64,000 nucleotides of DNA from contig LUGG01000005.1 of NCBI GenBank assembly GCA_001683735.1, positions 1,860,001 to 1,924,000 on the forward strand, given 5' to 3'. This document shows, piece by piece, positions 45,437 to 56,399 of this stretch (positions within the stretch are counted from its first letter, which is position 1; each line of letters begins with the position of its first letter). The notes under the pieces are model-generated. The model had not been told where the DNA came from. It did no database searches and saw only the letters and a program-made list of their open reading frames with translations. Origin of the DNA: Grifola frondosa (lineage: Eukaryota > Basidiomycota > Agaricomycetes > Polyporales > Grifolaceae). Position numbers and translations under genes: made by a program.

Positions 45437-47073
45437 ATGCGTTTCGCTCTTTCCGTAGCAATACTCTTTACCTTCTCCCCCATCCCTGGACGGGCTGCAT
45501 TTAATCTCATTGCAGAGTACTCCGGCGCAAACTTTTTTAGCGGGTGGGATTATTTCGATAATTACGATAACTTGACAGGCGGTACTGTCTTCGACGTTAG
45601 CCAATTTAAGATGCAAACTGACGACTCATCTGGACGATTAGGTGCTACCAATTGGGTAGATCAGGCCACCGCAGACTCTTCCAACCTCACCTACATCAAT
45701 AGCGCCGGAAACGCAGTCATCAAAGTCGATAATGCCAGTTTTGTGCCATATCCTGATAAGAGAAATGCGGCACGTGTGTTTCTGGAACATGGTGACTCCT
45801 GACTGAATGAAAATCACATAGGTCCGTATTACAACTCAGGACTTGTTCCCCATCGGTAGCGTTTTTGTTACCGACGTATCACATATACCTTACGGCTGCT
45901 CCGTACGTCCATAGCAAGCTTGTTTTATCACGCATTCTATGGCTGATAAATATATATATATATTTGTAGGTCTGGCCTGGTTTGTGGACCAAAGGCGCGA
46001 ACTGGCCGAATGACGGCGAGATCGATATTATCGAAGGGGTAAATCTGATGACCTCTAATCAGATGACGCTGCACGGTACAAATGGCTGTATGAAGACAAC
46101 GCCATCCACGCAGACCAGCCAAACGATCAGTACAAACTGTTCGGTAGTCAGTGGTTGCTCTGTGGTCAGTGTCATCTTCATGGTGACGCCGCGATAACTA
46201 ATGCGCACATATAGCTAGAATCGGCTCCCAATAGCTATGGCGAGGGCTTCGCGACAGCGGGAGGTGGAGTGTGGGCGACGCAGTTTGATGTCGCCGGTGT
46301 CTTGTGAGTATTGCCTGTCCAGTCTTGTGGACTTGTTTGAACCGTATTCTTCCACCTCACAGTATTTGGTTCTGGACCGTGAGCCAATGTCTCTTTGGGC
46401 ACTATGTTCAGTCAATGACTACGTTGTTTCAGCGATCAAAAGTTCCGGAATCCATCACGTCTGCGACGAACTCGATAGATATATCTGCTTGGGGAAATCC
46501 GTCAGCGAGTTGGCCGTCCTCCACGTGTGATATTAGCAGTTTCTTCGGCCCGCAACAATTTGTTATAGATATTACGATGTGCGGAAATTGGTGAGTTCTA
46601 CACTACTTGAGCGATCACCTCGCGACTCATTTGGAATGCAGGGCTGGCGTGCCATCTATTTATCAGCCACAATGCGGAGGCGATGGAACTGCCGATTCCT
46701 GCGTATGTTACCGCATACATTCTGCGCTGTCGCTTAATATGCCTGACTGATGTGCTTGACAACTACAGTACGTCAACAGCGTCATCAATGCAGGCTCTCC
46801 CAACTTCGACAACGCTGGTTCGAAATCTCCTATATCAAAGTCTTTTCCGCTAACGGTACTGCGCCCATCACTACATCCAATGCGACGTCGTCAACTTCTG
46901 TCACCAATTCTCCGATCGGTAGTGCAGAAACAGGCGCAGGTACTTCGTCGGCAGGCGGCACACCCACTGGCGCCTCCAAAAGTTCGGCATTGTCCCGCTG
47001 GGATCATCTGAATACCTTTGTGGTCATCATCGGCGCAGCCATGCTTTCACGCGTTGTCTATGTCTTCCTGTGA
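45437..47073 (+). CDS. GH16 endo-beta-glucanase-type enzyme, GPI-anchored
   Basis: Eight exons were traced: 45,437-45,775; 45,822-45,902; 45,970-46,164; 46,215-46,303; a 16-nt exon 46,363-46,378; 46,433-46,590; 46,642-46,702; and 46,769-47,073. The protein starts with a signal peptide ([15 protein letters not shown]) and has the GH16 catalytic motif [10 protein letters not shown]. Supporting segments are [54 protein letters not shown] and NWAGVP. The C-terminus is Ser/Thr-rich and ends in a hydrophobic GPI-type tail. Such enzymes cleave beta-1,3(4)-glucans in fungal or plant walls. In the last exon the frame breaks between NFDNA and [10 protein letters not shown] (46,814-46,816). One missing base there would restore a protein of about 414 residues. 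Confidence 0.85.
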
Positions 47074-47683
47074 ACTTATCATAGAGCCATACTATCTGGG
47101 AATCTCTTCGTACAATTTTTCGGTTTTTCTGGGCCGTCTGCACCGTGATGGTATATTTTTCTGCTAGCGTGTTGTGATTTTTTACGGGTTAGGAGTATGG
47201 TATTCAGTGAATGTTACATTTTATGATTGTTGTTTTTTTGCATGATACTCATAATAATGTCCTCTTGTAGACCCTCTGTTTGTCTTTCGAGGACGTTGTT
47301 GAATACCATGGTTACTTCTTGCATATAACATTTGTTGTACCAGTCCGGCCGGCTCTTCTGAAATGGTAAGCATCTGATCCGACTCTCAAAACAAATAGCG
47401 GGTGTTGGAAGTGATTGTATTAATCGTCGATAAGCGTTTGAGGAGCCGTTCGATTACAGCGACATCGCCGGGATCCATGGTGTCTTTGAAAATCTTAAAA
47501 TCATATTTGCTTTCACGCAGGAGACCGGGATGTGAAACTTCGTTGTGGCAATTGTGGCGCGTCGTTTTGGCGCGGGTATCACGTGAGGATAAACGTCATC
47601 GAGGTAGTTGATTGGTGGACCTTACGAAATCCGAGCGTCGCCGAAGACGACGACGTGCTTGCTTTCGCCCCTCGCTTTGCAAC
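47074..47683. other. Intergenic region
   Basis: It is the 3' region of the GH16 gene followed by the promoter of the superoxide dismutase gene. No additional gene was seen. Confidence 0.45.
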
Positions 47684-48616
47684 ATGTCTATGCTCAACAT
47701 CGTGCGCAGCGTCGTCCGCCCTGCTCGCCGCATCCCCGCAGCTTCTCTCTCCATCGTTGCGCGGTCGGTGCACACACTGCCTGAGCTTGACTATGCCTAT
47801 GACGTATGTCGTTCGTGCAAGGAGAGACAACCCCCTAGTAACTTTTCTGATTATTACAGGCCCTGGAGCCGCACATTTCTGGTGATATCATGCGGCTACA
47901 CCACTCCAAGCATCACCAGGCGTACGTGAATGGTCTTAACGCAGCTGAGCAGAGCTATTCCCAGGCTCCTAATCCCAAGGAGCGCATTCGCCTGCAGCCC
48001 GCGCTCAAGTTCAACGGCGGAGGTGCGGCATCCCGCCTCCGACTTTCTGACATGCGCTGAAATGAAATATAGGTCACATTAATCATTCGCTCTTCTGGAA
48101 GAACCTCGCGCCCACGTCGCAAGGCGGCGGGGAGCTCTCCGCCGGACCCTTGAAGGATGCTCTCGTCGCCGATTTCGGCAGCGTTGACGGTTAGTACGCA
48201 TTGATTGTGGTGGCATGAATGCCAATCCGTCTTTATCAGCGTTTAAGAAGAAGTTGAATGCAACGACCGCCGCGATTCAAGGGTCTGGCTGGGGCTGGTT
48301 GGGCTACAACGAAGCTACCAAGAAACTTGAGGTTGTCACTACCGCTAACCAGGACCCGCTCCTCTGTGCGTTTTTTGCTTCACTGGTCTGTTTGAACTAT
48401 GTGCTGACAAGGGCGATGCAGCACACGTACCGATTATTGGTATCGACATCTGGGAGCACGCGTTCTACCTACAGTACCAGAATGTCAAGGCTGATGTGAG
48501 TTGTATATTCCGCTAGTGGTAACAATATCTAATGGCGTGTGTAGTACCTGACTGCCATCTGGAACGTTATCAACTTCAAGGAGGCCGAGCGTCGTTACAC
48601 CGAGGTGAACAAGTAA
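47684..48616 (+). CDS. SOD2: Mitochondrial manganese superoxide dismutase
   Basis: Six exons (47,684-47,803; 47,860-48,022; 48,073-48,189; 48,240-48,365; 48,422-48,495; 48,545-48,616) join in phase to 223 residues. The first ~27 residues are Arg-rich and amphipathic ([16 protein letters not shown]), a mitochondrial presequence. The mature part has the Fe/Mn-SOD metal ligands: HH in [10 protein letters not shown], the later His in [10 protein letters not shown], and the signature [12 protein letters not shown]. It converts superoxide to hydrogen peroxide in the matrix. All splice sites are canonical and the gene looks intact. Confidence 0.95.
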
Positions 48617-48903
48617 GCGAGCGCATTGCCACCACAAAATGGCGAAAGTGCAGTGCTGAGTCTTGCTTATTCTTAACATCGTACCTGGACGTTATGGTGG
48701 GGCGCTGTAGAAAACCGCATCGATGTTGTACTGAGAGCTCGAATGAAGATTTCATTATGCCGTGCTCATATTTGGGCAATAGTTTTGCTTCCGAACGGGT
48801 GCGCGGCTGTGTGACATCCGCGGTCACTGGCGCATTGAGTAGTACTTACTCCTAGCAATCTCTGCTCTGCTCCTCTGTTCCTCTGCACCCCCACTTGCCC
48901 ATC
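48617..48903. other. Intergenic region
   Basis: It is a short spacer between the SOD gene and the NTPase gene. No feature was identified. Confidence 0.4.
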
Positions 48904-50808
48904 ATGCCACTTATATGTATCTCTGATCCCACAGTTGCCGACACCGAATTCACTGAAGTTGACCAAAGTTTTCGTATTCTATATCGTGAATTGTGGGAAA
49001 GGAGGCAGTCCGACGAGATTAGTGTCAGACGTAATATCTTCGTGCAGAAGCATATTTTGTTTCCAGATTATGAAGATTTGCAAGACACGATGGAATCCAA
49101 CGACATGGATGTCGATATGTCCTCGGGAGCTAGTGTGGAACCTGACGACAACGAGGTGGCGATCAGTGACCCTGTCTGCAATGTCCCTGACCTTGCCTTC
49201 GACTACACTCTTCTTGACCTATCGTGGCTGCCTGCGTCTATCGCAAGCTCTCGGAACGTCTTTCTTGTTCGACCGGAGTATACAGAGGCAATGGCGGCTT
49301 TTGAACAAGACCAGAAGTCCGTCGTGTTACTTGGTCATCCCAGTGTTGGTACGTAGCATATGCTATTTGGGTGATGATAGAACTAACCTGTGTGACCAGG
49401 AAAAACTCTGTTCCTGAAGTTCGCTCTGGTCGAACGGCTCCTCAAACGCTCACCGACGATCTACATGACCACTTCAAACAAATTCTATCTATTTCGAGAG
49501 TCCGGTGCCTACCAATTCACGAGGGCCGAAATGGGGCACAGTATGCTATTTGGGGCACTCCGCGAAATACACCACGGGAATGTTCCGGGGGAGATATCAG
49601 TTCCCGTGATAAAGGATGGATTCTATTTGATTCAGATGAAGCTCAAAAGTCGCCAGATTGGAGCAGGATGGGCTTCAGGGGATGGAAAGTTGTCCTTGCC
49701 TCTACTCCGCAACCCTCTAGATACAAAGAATGGGCAAAACAAATTGGCGCTGACAAGTACATGATGAAACCATGGTCTTGGCCCGAGATATGTGCCGCGG
49801 CGTATGTCTGATGATCTCGCATCTATGGCCGCGATCTGATCATATTGCACTTTAGGCCGCTACAGACATGCATACGTCCCGTTAACCAGCTCTGGGACGC
49901 ATACAATCGATTTGGTTCGTCCGCACGCATTGTATATGACGCGGACCCCGTGGCGCACGAAGAGGTTATTCGGCGGGCATTGAAGCAGTGTCAAGATCCC
50001 GATCTTCTGTTTCCATTGTCAGACTATGAATGGGACAACTCCATTAGCAAGGTGTTGGTGGTTGTGGGGCCGGCAACCCTATATGGGCAGATGAACAGAA
50101 ACATCCTCGCCGGAAGAATCGCCACTCGTTATATCATGAACATGGTGCACAAGGAGGCGCCACATTTGCTGGGATTCTCTATGCTTGAAACCTATCGAGA
50201 CCTCTTGCGGGGTCATTCGAGAGATGTGACGACTGGGCTCATCTTCGAGGAAAGGGTTCATCGGCTCCTCGGCACTCCGTCATATGGTTACCGCATCAGA
50301 CATCTCCCATCTGATGATGGTCCTTCCAGTCCGATTTCGTATGACCTCTCGACTCACGATACGGTCATCTTCGAGAATCTGGCTCAAATCTCTGATAATC
50401 TGCAGGCGTACACGTACTACCGCCCACTTCAGATGAACTTTCCGGGTATTGATTCTTTCGCTCTCATCAATGGGAGACTGGTTCTGTTTCAGATCAGTAC
50501 CACTCGGGACCACCCTGTCAAATTGAGAGGATTCAATCGTCTCGTGGGGAGCCTTCCCGCTGTGCAGTGGGACAGGTGCTTGCTGATTTTTGTGGTTCCT
50601 GCAGACATGGAACCTGAGTTTCGACGTCAGCCATTTGCGGGACTCTCACCCCGAAGTACTTGGATGGAAAGATTAGACCAATATGTGCTTGGTTTCACCC
50701 CTGCGGAGCTCTTTCCGACTGCGTACGTGTGCTTCTATTTTGGTGCCGGCGTTCCATCTGCTGACGTCGTCGTCTTTTACTTGATACCACTGTCCTTTCA
50801 GCCGAGTG
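48904..50808 (+). CDS. Crinkler-RHS-like P-loop NTPase protein (damaged)
   Basis: Exons 48,904-49,348, 49,400-49,801, 49,856-50,722 and 50,802 onward were traced. The Walker A motif GHPSVGKT spans the first intron. A Walker B-like WILFDSDEA and a VVLASTPQPSRYKEWAKQI segment follow, then a C-terminal region with GIDSFALINGRLVLFQIS, which resembles the restriction-nuclease-like fold seen in Crinkler-RHS-type (CR) proteins. CR proteins are NTPase-nuclease effector-like proteins that many basidiomycetes encode without an obvious host role. The second exon changes frame at a G5 run (49,587-49,591), where a sixth G would join both halves. The last exon meets TGA at 50,806-50,808 (CGA-to-TGA is plausible). 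In-frame KLFDLLLDTTKFHGPHLFLF follows, so the original C-terminus was longer. Confidence 0.65.
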
Positions 50809-51717
50809 AACGAAGTTGTTTGATCTCTTGCTTGACACCACGAAATTTCATGGCCCGCATCTCTTCCTTTTCGTACAATACGCAGCCTCCGGACGTTCTT
50901 TGATACCTTTCCTGTTCACATATGACGCCCTTGGTACATCGTGTTCTATTCACGCGTTCTGCCGTACAGTACCTTTTGTGCGACGCCTACTTCAAAGACA
51001 GACCTTTAGCGGTGTGCTTCGCGCGTGTTCTCTTCTCTCTTACCATTTCGACCATCTCTATTCCCCCGTGAGCTTATCCTGGGAGCTCTGCTATAACGTC
51101 GGATGAACTACGGCGAGAGTTCGCTTCCATTTCTTGTTCTCTAGTTGATATTCGTCGTTGCGGGCCGTGACAGGGCCGGGTATGCCGAAGACGGAAGTCG
51201 CCGTCCTTCAACAAACAGCCCAGAAGCGAAATTCATGACCAGCATACGATGTACTGCAGGTCGGCAATTATCGTCACGTCCTGACTTTCGCTAGATTCTC
51301 GCAAACCTTGGGTCATACGAAGTCTCCGTGAATGCGACGAAGCACCATCTTTGTCTTAGACAACAACGGTGGTCTTGATGCATTTGACTGTTCGATCCCG
51401 TGGGCCGCCTGAGCATCCAACTTCAGAGTCTCATGTCCGCCATCCTTGTGCACACTTAAAAGTCTATATCAGCCAAGCACTCTCACTGTAGGTGTTACCG
51501 GGACCGAACGTCGCACCGCCTACATAGATGTTTTGCCGGGGCGGATGGAGTTGCATGCGCATGCCGTCACCTGGCATTACTTTACAGTGGCAAGTATGGA
51601 TTCGAGAAGCTCAGTTATACCGTCGCTCCGTCTACCCATGCGTCTCACTTTATATATAACCACGTCTACTCTCAAAGTTGCATTCCCCCAGTCGGGACAG
51701 ATTTCTCGTCTCTCGCC
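50809..51717. other. Intergenic region with GH28 promoter
   Basis: The first ~130 bp continue the NTPase frame beyond its TGA. The rest holds no recognisable gene. A TATATATAA box at 51,651-51,659 precedes the GH28 ATG by about 65 bp. Confidence 0.5.
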
Positions 51718-53651
51718 ATGGGCTTCTCATCTCTTCTCGCTTGTCTCTCGCTCTTGTCGGTCGCCGCTGCACAGCTCACAGGCTCTGTGGGTCCTACGTC
51801 AGCGCTCTCTTCGAAGCAGAGTACGATCTGCAATGTCTTGGACTACGGAGGGAGCATCGGCTCTAGCGACATTGGACCGGCCATTTCCAGTGCATTCACT
51901 GTGCGTCCGTCTGACTTGGTTGCCGTATCCTCATATTATCGTTGACACAAGCCATCAGAATTGTGTACTGACGCATTCCGGGTCCACGCTCTATGTTCCT
52001 GCCGGTACGTGCAACATTTCGAAGCGGGTCATTAGCTTTGACGATATAAACATGTATCCAGGCAACTACAACATGCAAACTTGGGTGACACTCAATGGGG
52101 CGACGAAGTGGGCATTCAGACTTGATGGCTTCATCAGTCGTACATGTAAGTCTTTGGTATTCTGCATCGATATTTCGACGTTCTTACTTGATTCAACCTC
52201 AATAGCGACCACCACTGGTAATATGATTGTTGTTGAGAATGCTAACGATTTTGAGTTCTACTCGGCGAATAGTGCTGGAGGCATCCAGGGCTACGGATAT
52301 CAGTGCCGAAATGCAGGGTCGGTTCTCATATTCCAATGGCAGAATTTATCTGACTGTGGTCATCTCGTTAAGACCTCGTCTTGTGCGCATCGTTACTTCA
52401 ACGAACTTCTCTATGCATGATCTTGTCCTTGTCGACTGTGAGTATTTTGCAGTCCTATATGTTGATCTGACAAATTCATCTGCACAGCTCCCGAGTTTCA
52501 CATTGTCGTGCAAGAGGGTCGAATGGAGAGCTCTACAATCTTGCCATCCGGGGTGGGTTTTCAATTACATGCATTCAAAAGAGCGCTAATTATTCCAAAC
52601 ACAGGCGCTAACCTCGGTGGCTCCGATGGTATCGATATCTCTGGAAACAACCATTGGGTTCATGATGTTGAGGTCACGAACCGTGATGAGTGCGTTACAG
52701 TGAAGGTCGGTATCTTCGCATCTTAATGGTCCGGTTTCGTATTCATCGATCGCTATAGTCGCCCGCATCAAATTTCTTGATTGAGCGCAGTAAGTATTCA
52801 TTAGAGCGCGCGTCATCTCTGCTGACTTCGTCTGACAGTCTGGTGCAACCAATCCGGAGGCAGTGCTATTGGGAGTTTGTCAGATGGCACCGCTGTCGAG
52901 AATATCGTATACAGGTGCGTGATTATCTCCTATCGTTCGGACCGATGATTCACAGACCTAAAAGAAACGTCTACACGAACGGCGGAAACCAAGCATTCAT
53001 GATCAAGAGTAACTTGGGTTCGGGATACGTGAAGAACGTCCTCTTCCAGAACTTCATCTCGCGTGGCACCGCGTATGGACTCGATATCAACCAGTACTGG
53101 GCGTCGCAGACTCCCGGAACGGGCCCCGGCGTACAGCTCTCCGATATCACCTTCGAGGCATGTCATTTTACCCATCAGGCCCAGCGCTGTCCACATACGC
53201 TACTTCTCTTTCGTCCGTGCAGAACTGGGATGGTAACGTTGTTGATGGCGTCGCGCGGCCGCCCGTCCAGATGATTTGCGCAGACGGCGCGCCCTGCTAT
53301 GACATCACGCTGTCGAATGTGAATATGTGGTCGCAGACTAACGAGGCCGTCGTCAAGTGCGAGAGCGCGTATGGTTCTGGGTTGTGCTTGGAGGCTGGCT
53401 CGTCGTACACGAGCTATGCCATTGTGACTCAGAGCGCCACCCAACCGAGCGGATACACTACTCCGACGACAATGGCGGGTGATCTGGCCTCTGGGTTCGC
53501 TACGAATGCGGCAATCCCTACACCGTGAGTCTTATCTGCGTCTGCGTTATCTTCATATGTGCTGAAGGACACTGTACATTTTATTAGGACTATCCCGACC
53601 TCTTTCTACCCCGGTCTTGCGCAGATCAGTCCCTTGGCTAAGAATTTGTGA
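51718..53651 (+). CDS. GH28 rhamnogalacturonan hydrolase, secreted
   Basis: Twelve exons from ATG 51,718 to TGA 53,651 encode about 440 residues, the usual size. A signal peptide ([18 protein letters not shown]) is followed by [14 protein letters not shown], the substrate-fold segment [18 protein letters not shown], and [11 protein letters not shown]. The GH28 core reads [20 protein letters not shown] with NRDECVTVK, then [32 protein letters not shown] and YGLDINQYW. This matches fungal rhamnogalacturonases, which cut the rhamnose-galacturonate backbone of pectin outside the cell. Intron 10 (53,158-53,222) has a GC donor. Exon 6 (52,488-52,552) changes frame at GAGGG (52,515-52,518), where one added base restores the family sequence. 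The C-terminus is a Ser/Thr/Pro-rich tail. Confidence 0.88.
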
Positions 53652-54043
53652 AGCGTAAGGCAGCTCACGCTATGCAGACCCGGAATCCGAATTTGAGGTC
53701 ATCAGACTGTACCGTGTACTGTTCACATTGAGAATCGAGAATTTGTCCCGGATAACTCCGATCGTGATATCTCTGGCGTCAACTGCATAATATTCTCTGA
53801 CAGCACTTCCGGCACCGGCCCTGCCGCCTTCACGGATTGCTCAGTGTCCGGCCTTGACTATAACGCAGCGCTCCGCCACATCAGCTTTATATACTGAGCC
53901 CACATCATGCTGTGTGTTTCTTCTTTGTTCCTCGTACGAGGATCTTTTGATTATATTCATTGGTATTTCAGCCGAGGGCCTTTCCACAATTCTGTGCTCT
54001 TTCCCTCATCCACGTTGAATACATCCTTCTTTAACGAACTGTA
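53652..54043. other. Intergenic region
   Basis: It is the 3' region of the GH28 gene and the promoter region of the transporter gene. No other gene was seen. Confidence 0.4.
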
Positions 54044-56266
54044 ATGGATGAATTCCCGGTGAGAAATATCCATTTCAGTCCACTTCCAAGCAGCTCAATG
54101 CTTCCGCATAGGCTGAGAAGGTTCAGGAGTCGCTTTCAACTCCATCTCCTCATGTCAACACTACCACAGCCCTAGATGTTTTCTCTGAGAAATCAGCTTC
54201 GAAGGCAGGTTCAGCATCGGAGAAGGAGGACAAAGTTCCAGTTACTGCTGGTCAGTCTGGGCCAGAACATAATATGACGCCAAAAGAGATCCAACTTGTA
54301 TTTATCGCGTAAGTTCTATCGAGATCTTGCAATTTAGGATTCTGCACAAATATTTTTTTTCCAGTCTTTCTATTGCTGCTTTTCTCGGATCGCTGGACCA
54401 GACGATTATTGCGACCGCCATGCCCACCATAGCTTCTCAATATAATGCGCTACCCCAGCAAAGCTGTAAGTGAATTTATAGTCACTTCGATATGCAAAAA
54501 GTTAGTATATCTTAATGCGGATGCAGGGATATCGCTTGCATATCTCCTCACCTCGACAGTCTTCCAACCCATCTTCGGACGCGGAACAGACCTCTACGGA
54601 TCACGGCTAATGCTATTTCTTGCGATCTTCATCTTTGATATTGGCTCACTATTCTGTGCCGTCGCTACCGATTTTATATGGTTCTGCTGTGGTCGTGCTA
54701 TTGCAGGTTATTTATTTACCAATAAAAACGTTCGAAATATAATTTCTGACCTTTATGTGCACAGGCATAGGTGCTGCTGGTTTACTGGTATGTGGTGTCG
54801 CGCAGTTGTCATATTGTTCTGGTTGACAATATTTCGATTTTTAGGTAGTTGTAATGGTCATCGTTAGTCAAATGGTTCCTCTGCGAGACCGCGGAAGGTA
54901 TGTTGGCGTAATGTATGCCCGCACAGCCATAGCCACGGTATTGGGTCCGGTATGTAAATCTTGCATTCTCTATTTTATTTTCTTACTCATGACGGTATTA
55001 GGTACTCGGTGGCATCTTCACTCGCTTCAATTGGTCATGGTGCTTTTGGATCAACTTGATCCTCTCTGGTCCGGCCGTCAGCGTACTTCTCGTATTCTTA
55101 AAGAAGATTCCTAATAAGAAGAGGCCCAACGTATCTTTCAAGGATGTCGATTTCGGAGGCATCATTGTGATAACTATTGCAGTTGTCTGCCTGTGTATCT
55201 CACTCTCGTGGGGCGGAACAGAGTATCCATGGAACAGTGCAGTCGTGATCGCTTTGCTCGTAGTAGGAGGCGTGTGCATCCCAATCTACGTTGTCTACGA
55301 GATATACGTTCCACGCTTTCCTGTTGTCCCGCTGGGGATGTTCAGGATTAGGAATGTCACTGCGTCAACTGGAAACTACTTCTTCTCGACCATGTTCGTT
55401 TAATCACCCACGCATCATGGCATACTCGCTCATTATGCATTAGGTCGATGTACGGTCTGTCCACTTATGTTCCGACATATTACCAGCTCGTGCGCGGGGA
55501 TTCACAGCTAATATCGGGATTGGAGCTTTTGCCATAGTAAGTAGCTTCGTCTAACGTCACGAATGGCATTGCTGATGGCTTTCAACAGCATCGGCACGAT
55601 TGTTATATCGTCTACTCTAGTCGGGTATCTCATGTCCTGGACAGGTCGCGCACGCCCCTTCCTCTGGGCAGGCGGACTGCTTCACCTGATTGCAAATGGC
55701 CTCTTGATAAAACTTGATGGCACTCTCCCGCGCGCTGTCGAATACGTCTTCCTTGCGCTTGCGGGTGCAGGCGTAGGCTTCATCGCGCAGACGAACACGG
55801 TCTCAGCCCAGAGTAGGGTGACTCGGGATCTTCTCGCCAGCGTGACTACCATGACGATGTGGAGCAAATCCCTCGGTGGTATCGTGGGCATTGCGATGCA
55901 AGGAACGATTATACAGAATGTATTCCTTCGTAACCTTCTGGCGGATCCGGATGCATCCCAGGTACGATAAGTGATAACTCGCGCAGTATTGCTACGTTGC
56001 TGACCGTGTTGTCTTAGTACATCGGTCAGCTGAAGGCTGTGAGCAATATCAAGGCTCTGCCTCTGCAAATCCAACACCTCGCCTCCACTTCGTATGGGAA
56101 GGCATTTGGCACGATGATGATTGCAACGACGCCGCTTGTGGCAGTTGGCTATCTGTTCTCTTTGACTGCGCAGGAAGCTGATCTTGGTCCTCGTAAAAGA
56201 GCAGCCAAGGAAGAAGAAACTTCTACAAATGGAAACGATACCGAGTCAAGAAATTCGCGAGGTTGA
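54044..56266 (+). CDS. MFS transporter, DHA2 (14-TMS drug:proton) type
   Basis: Ten exons splice in phase to 575 residues: 54,044-54,058; 54,112-54,308; 54,365-54,465; 54,527-54,706; 54,765-54,787; 54,845-54,949; 55,002-55,393; 55,444-55,536; 55,589-55,961; 56,018-56,266. A cytosolic N-terminus precedes TMS1 (LSIAAFLGSLDQTIIATAMP), which carries the LDQTIVATALP-like signature of the 14-spanner family. Then come the motif-A loop FGRGTDLYGSRLML and GRAIAGIGAAGLL/MVIVSQMVPLRDRG. The later helices include LSWGGTEYPWNSAVV, a DHA2 hallmark. Such proteins export drugs, toxins or secondary metabolites, or take up metal chelates. The gene lies next to a P450 and other redox enzymes. The first exon has only 15 nt, and the seventh uses a GTTCGT donor. 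Confidence 0.88.
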
Positions 56267-56399
56267 ATACGCTTTCGAGGATTAGTGACACAACGTGTTA
56301 CTCAGTTGCATCATAGTCTAGATTCATATATCATAATACGTGTACTTGTCGAAATATGATCACCTTAGGACCACACCGTCCACGCATCTCGTGCCAGAC

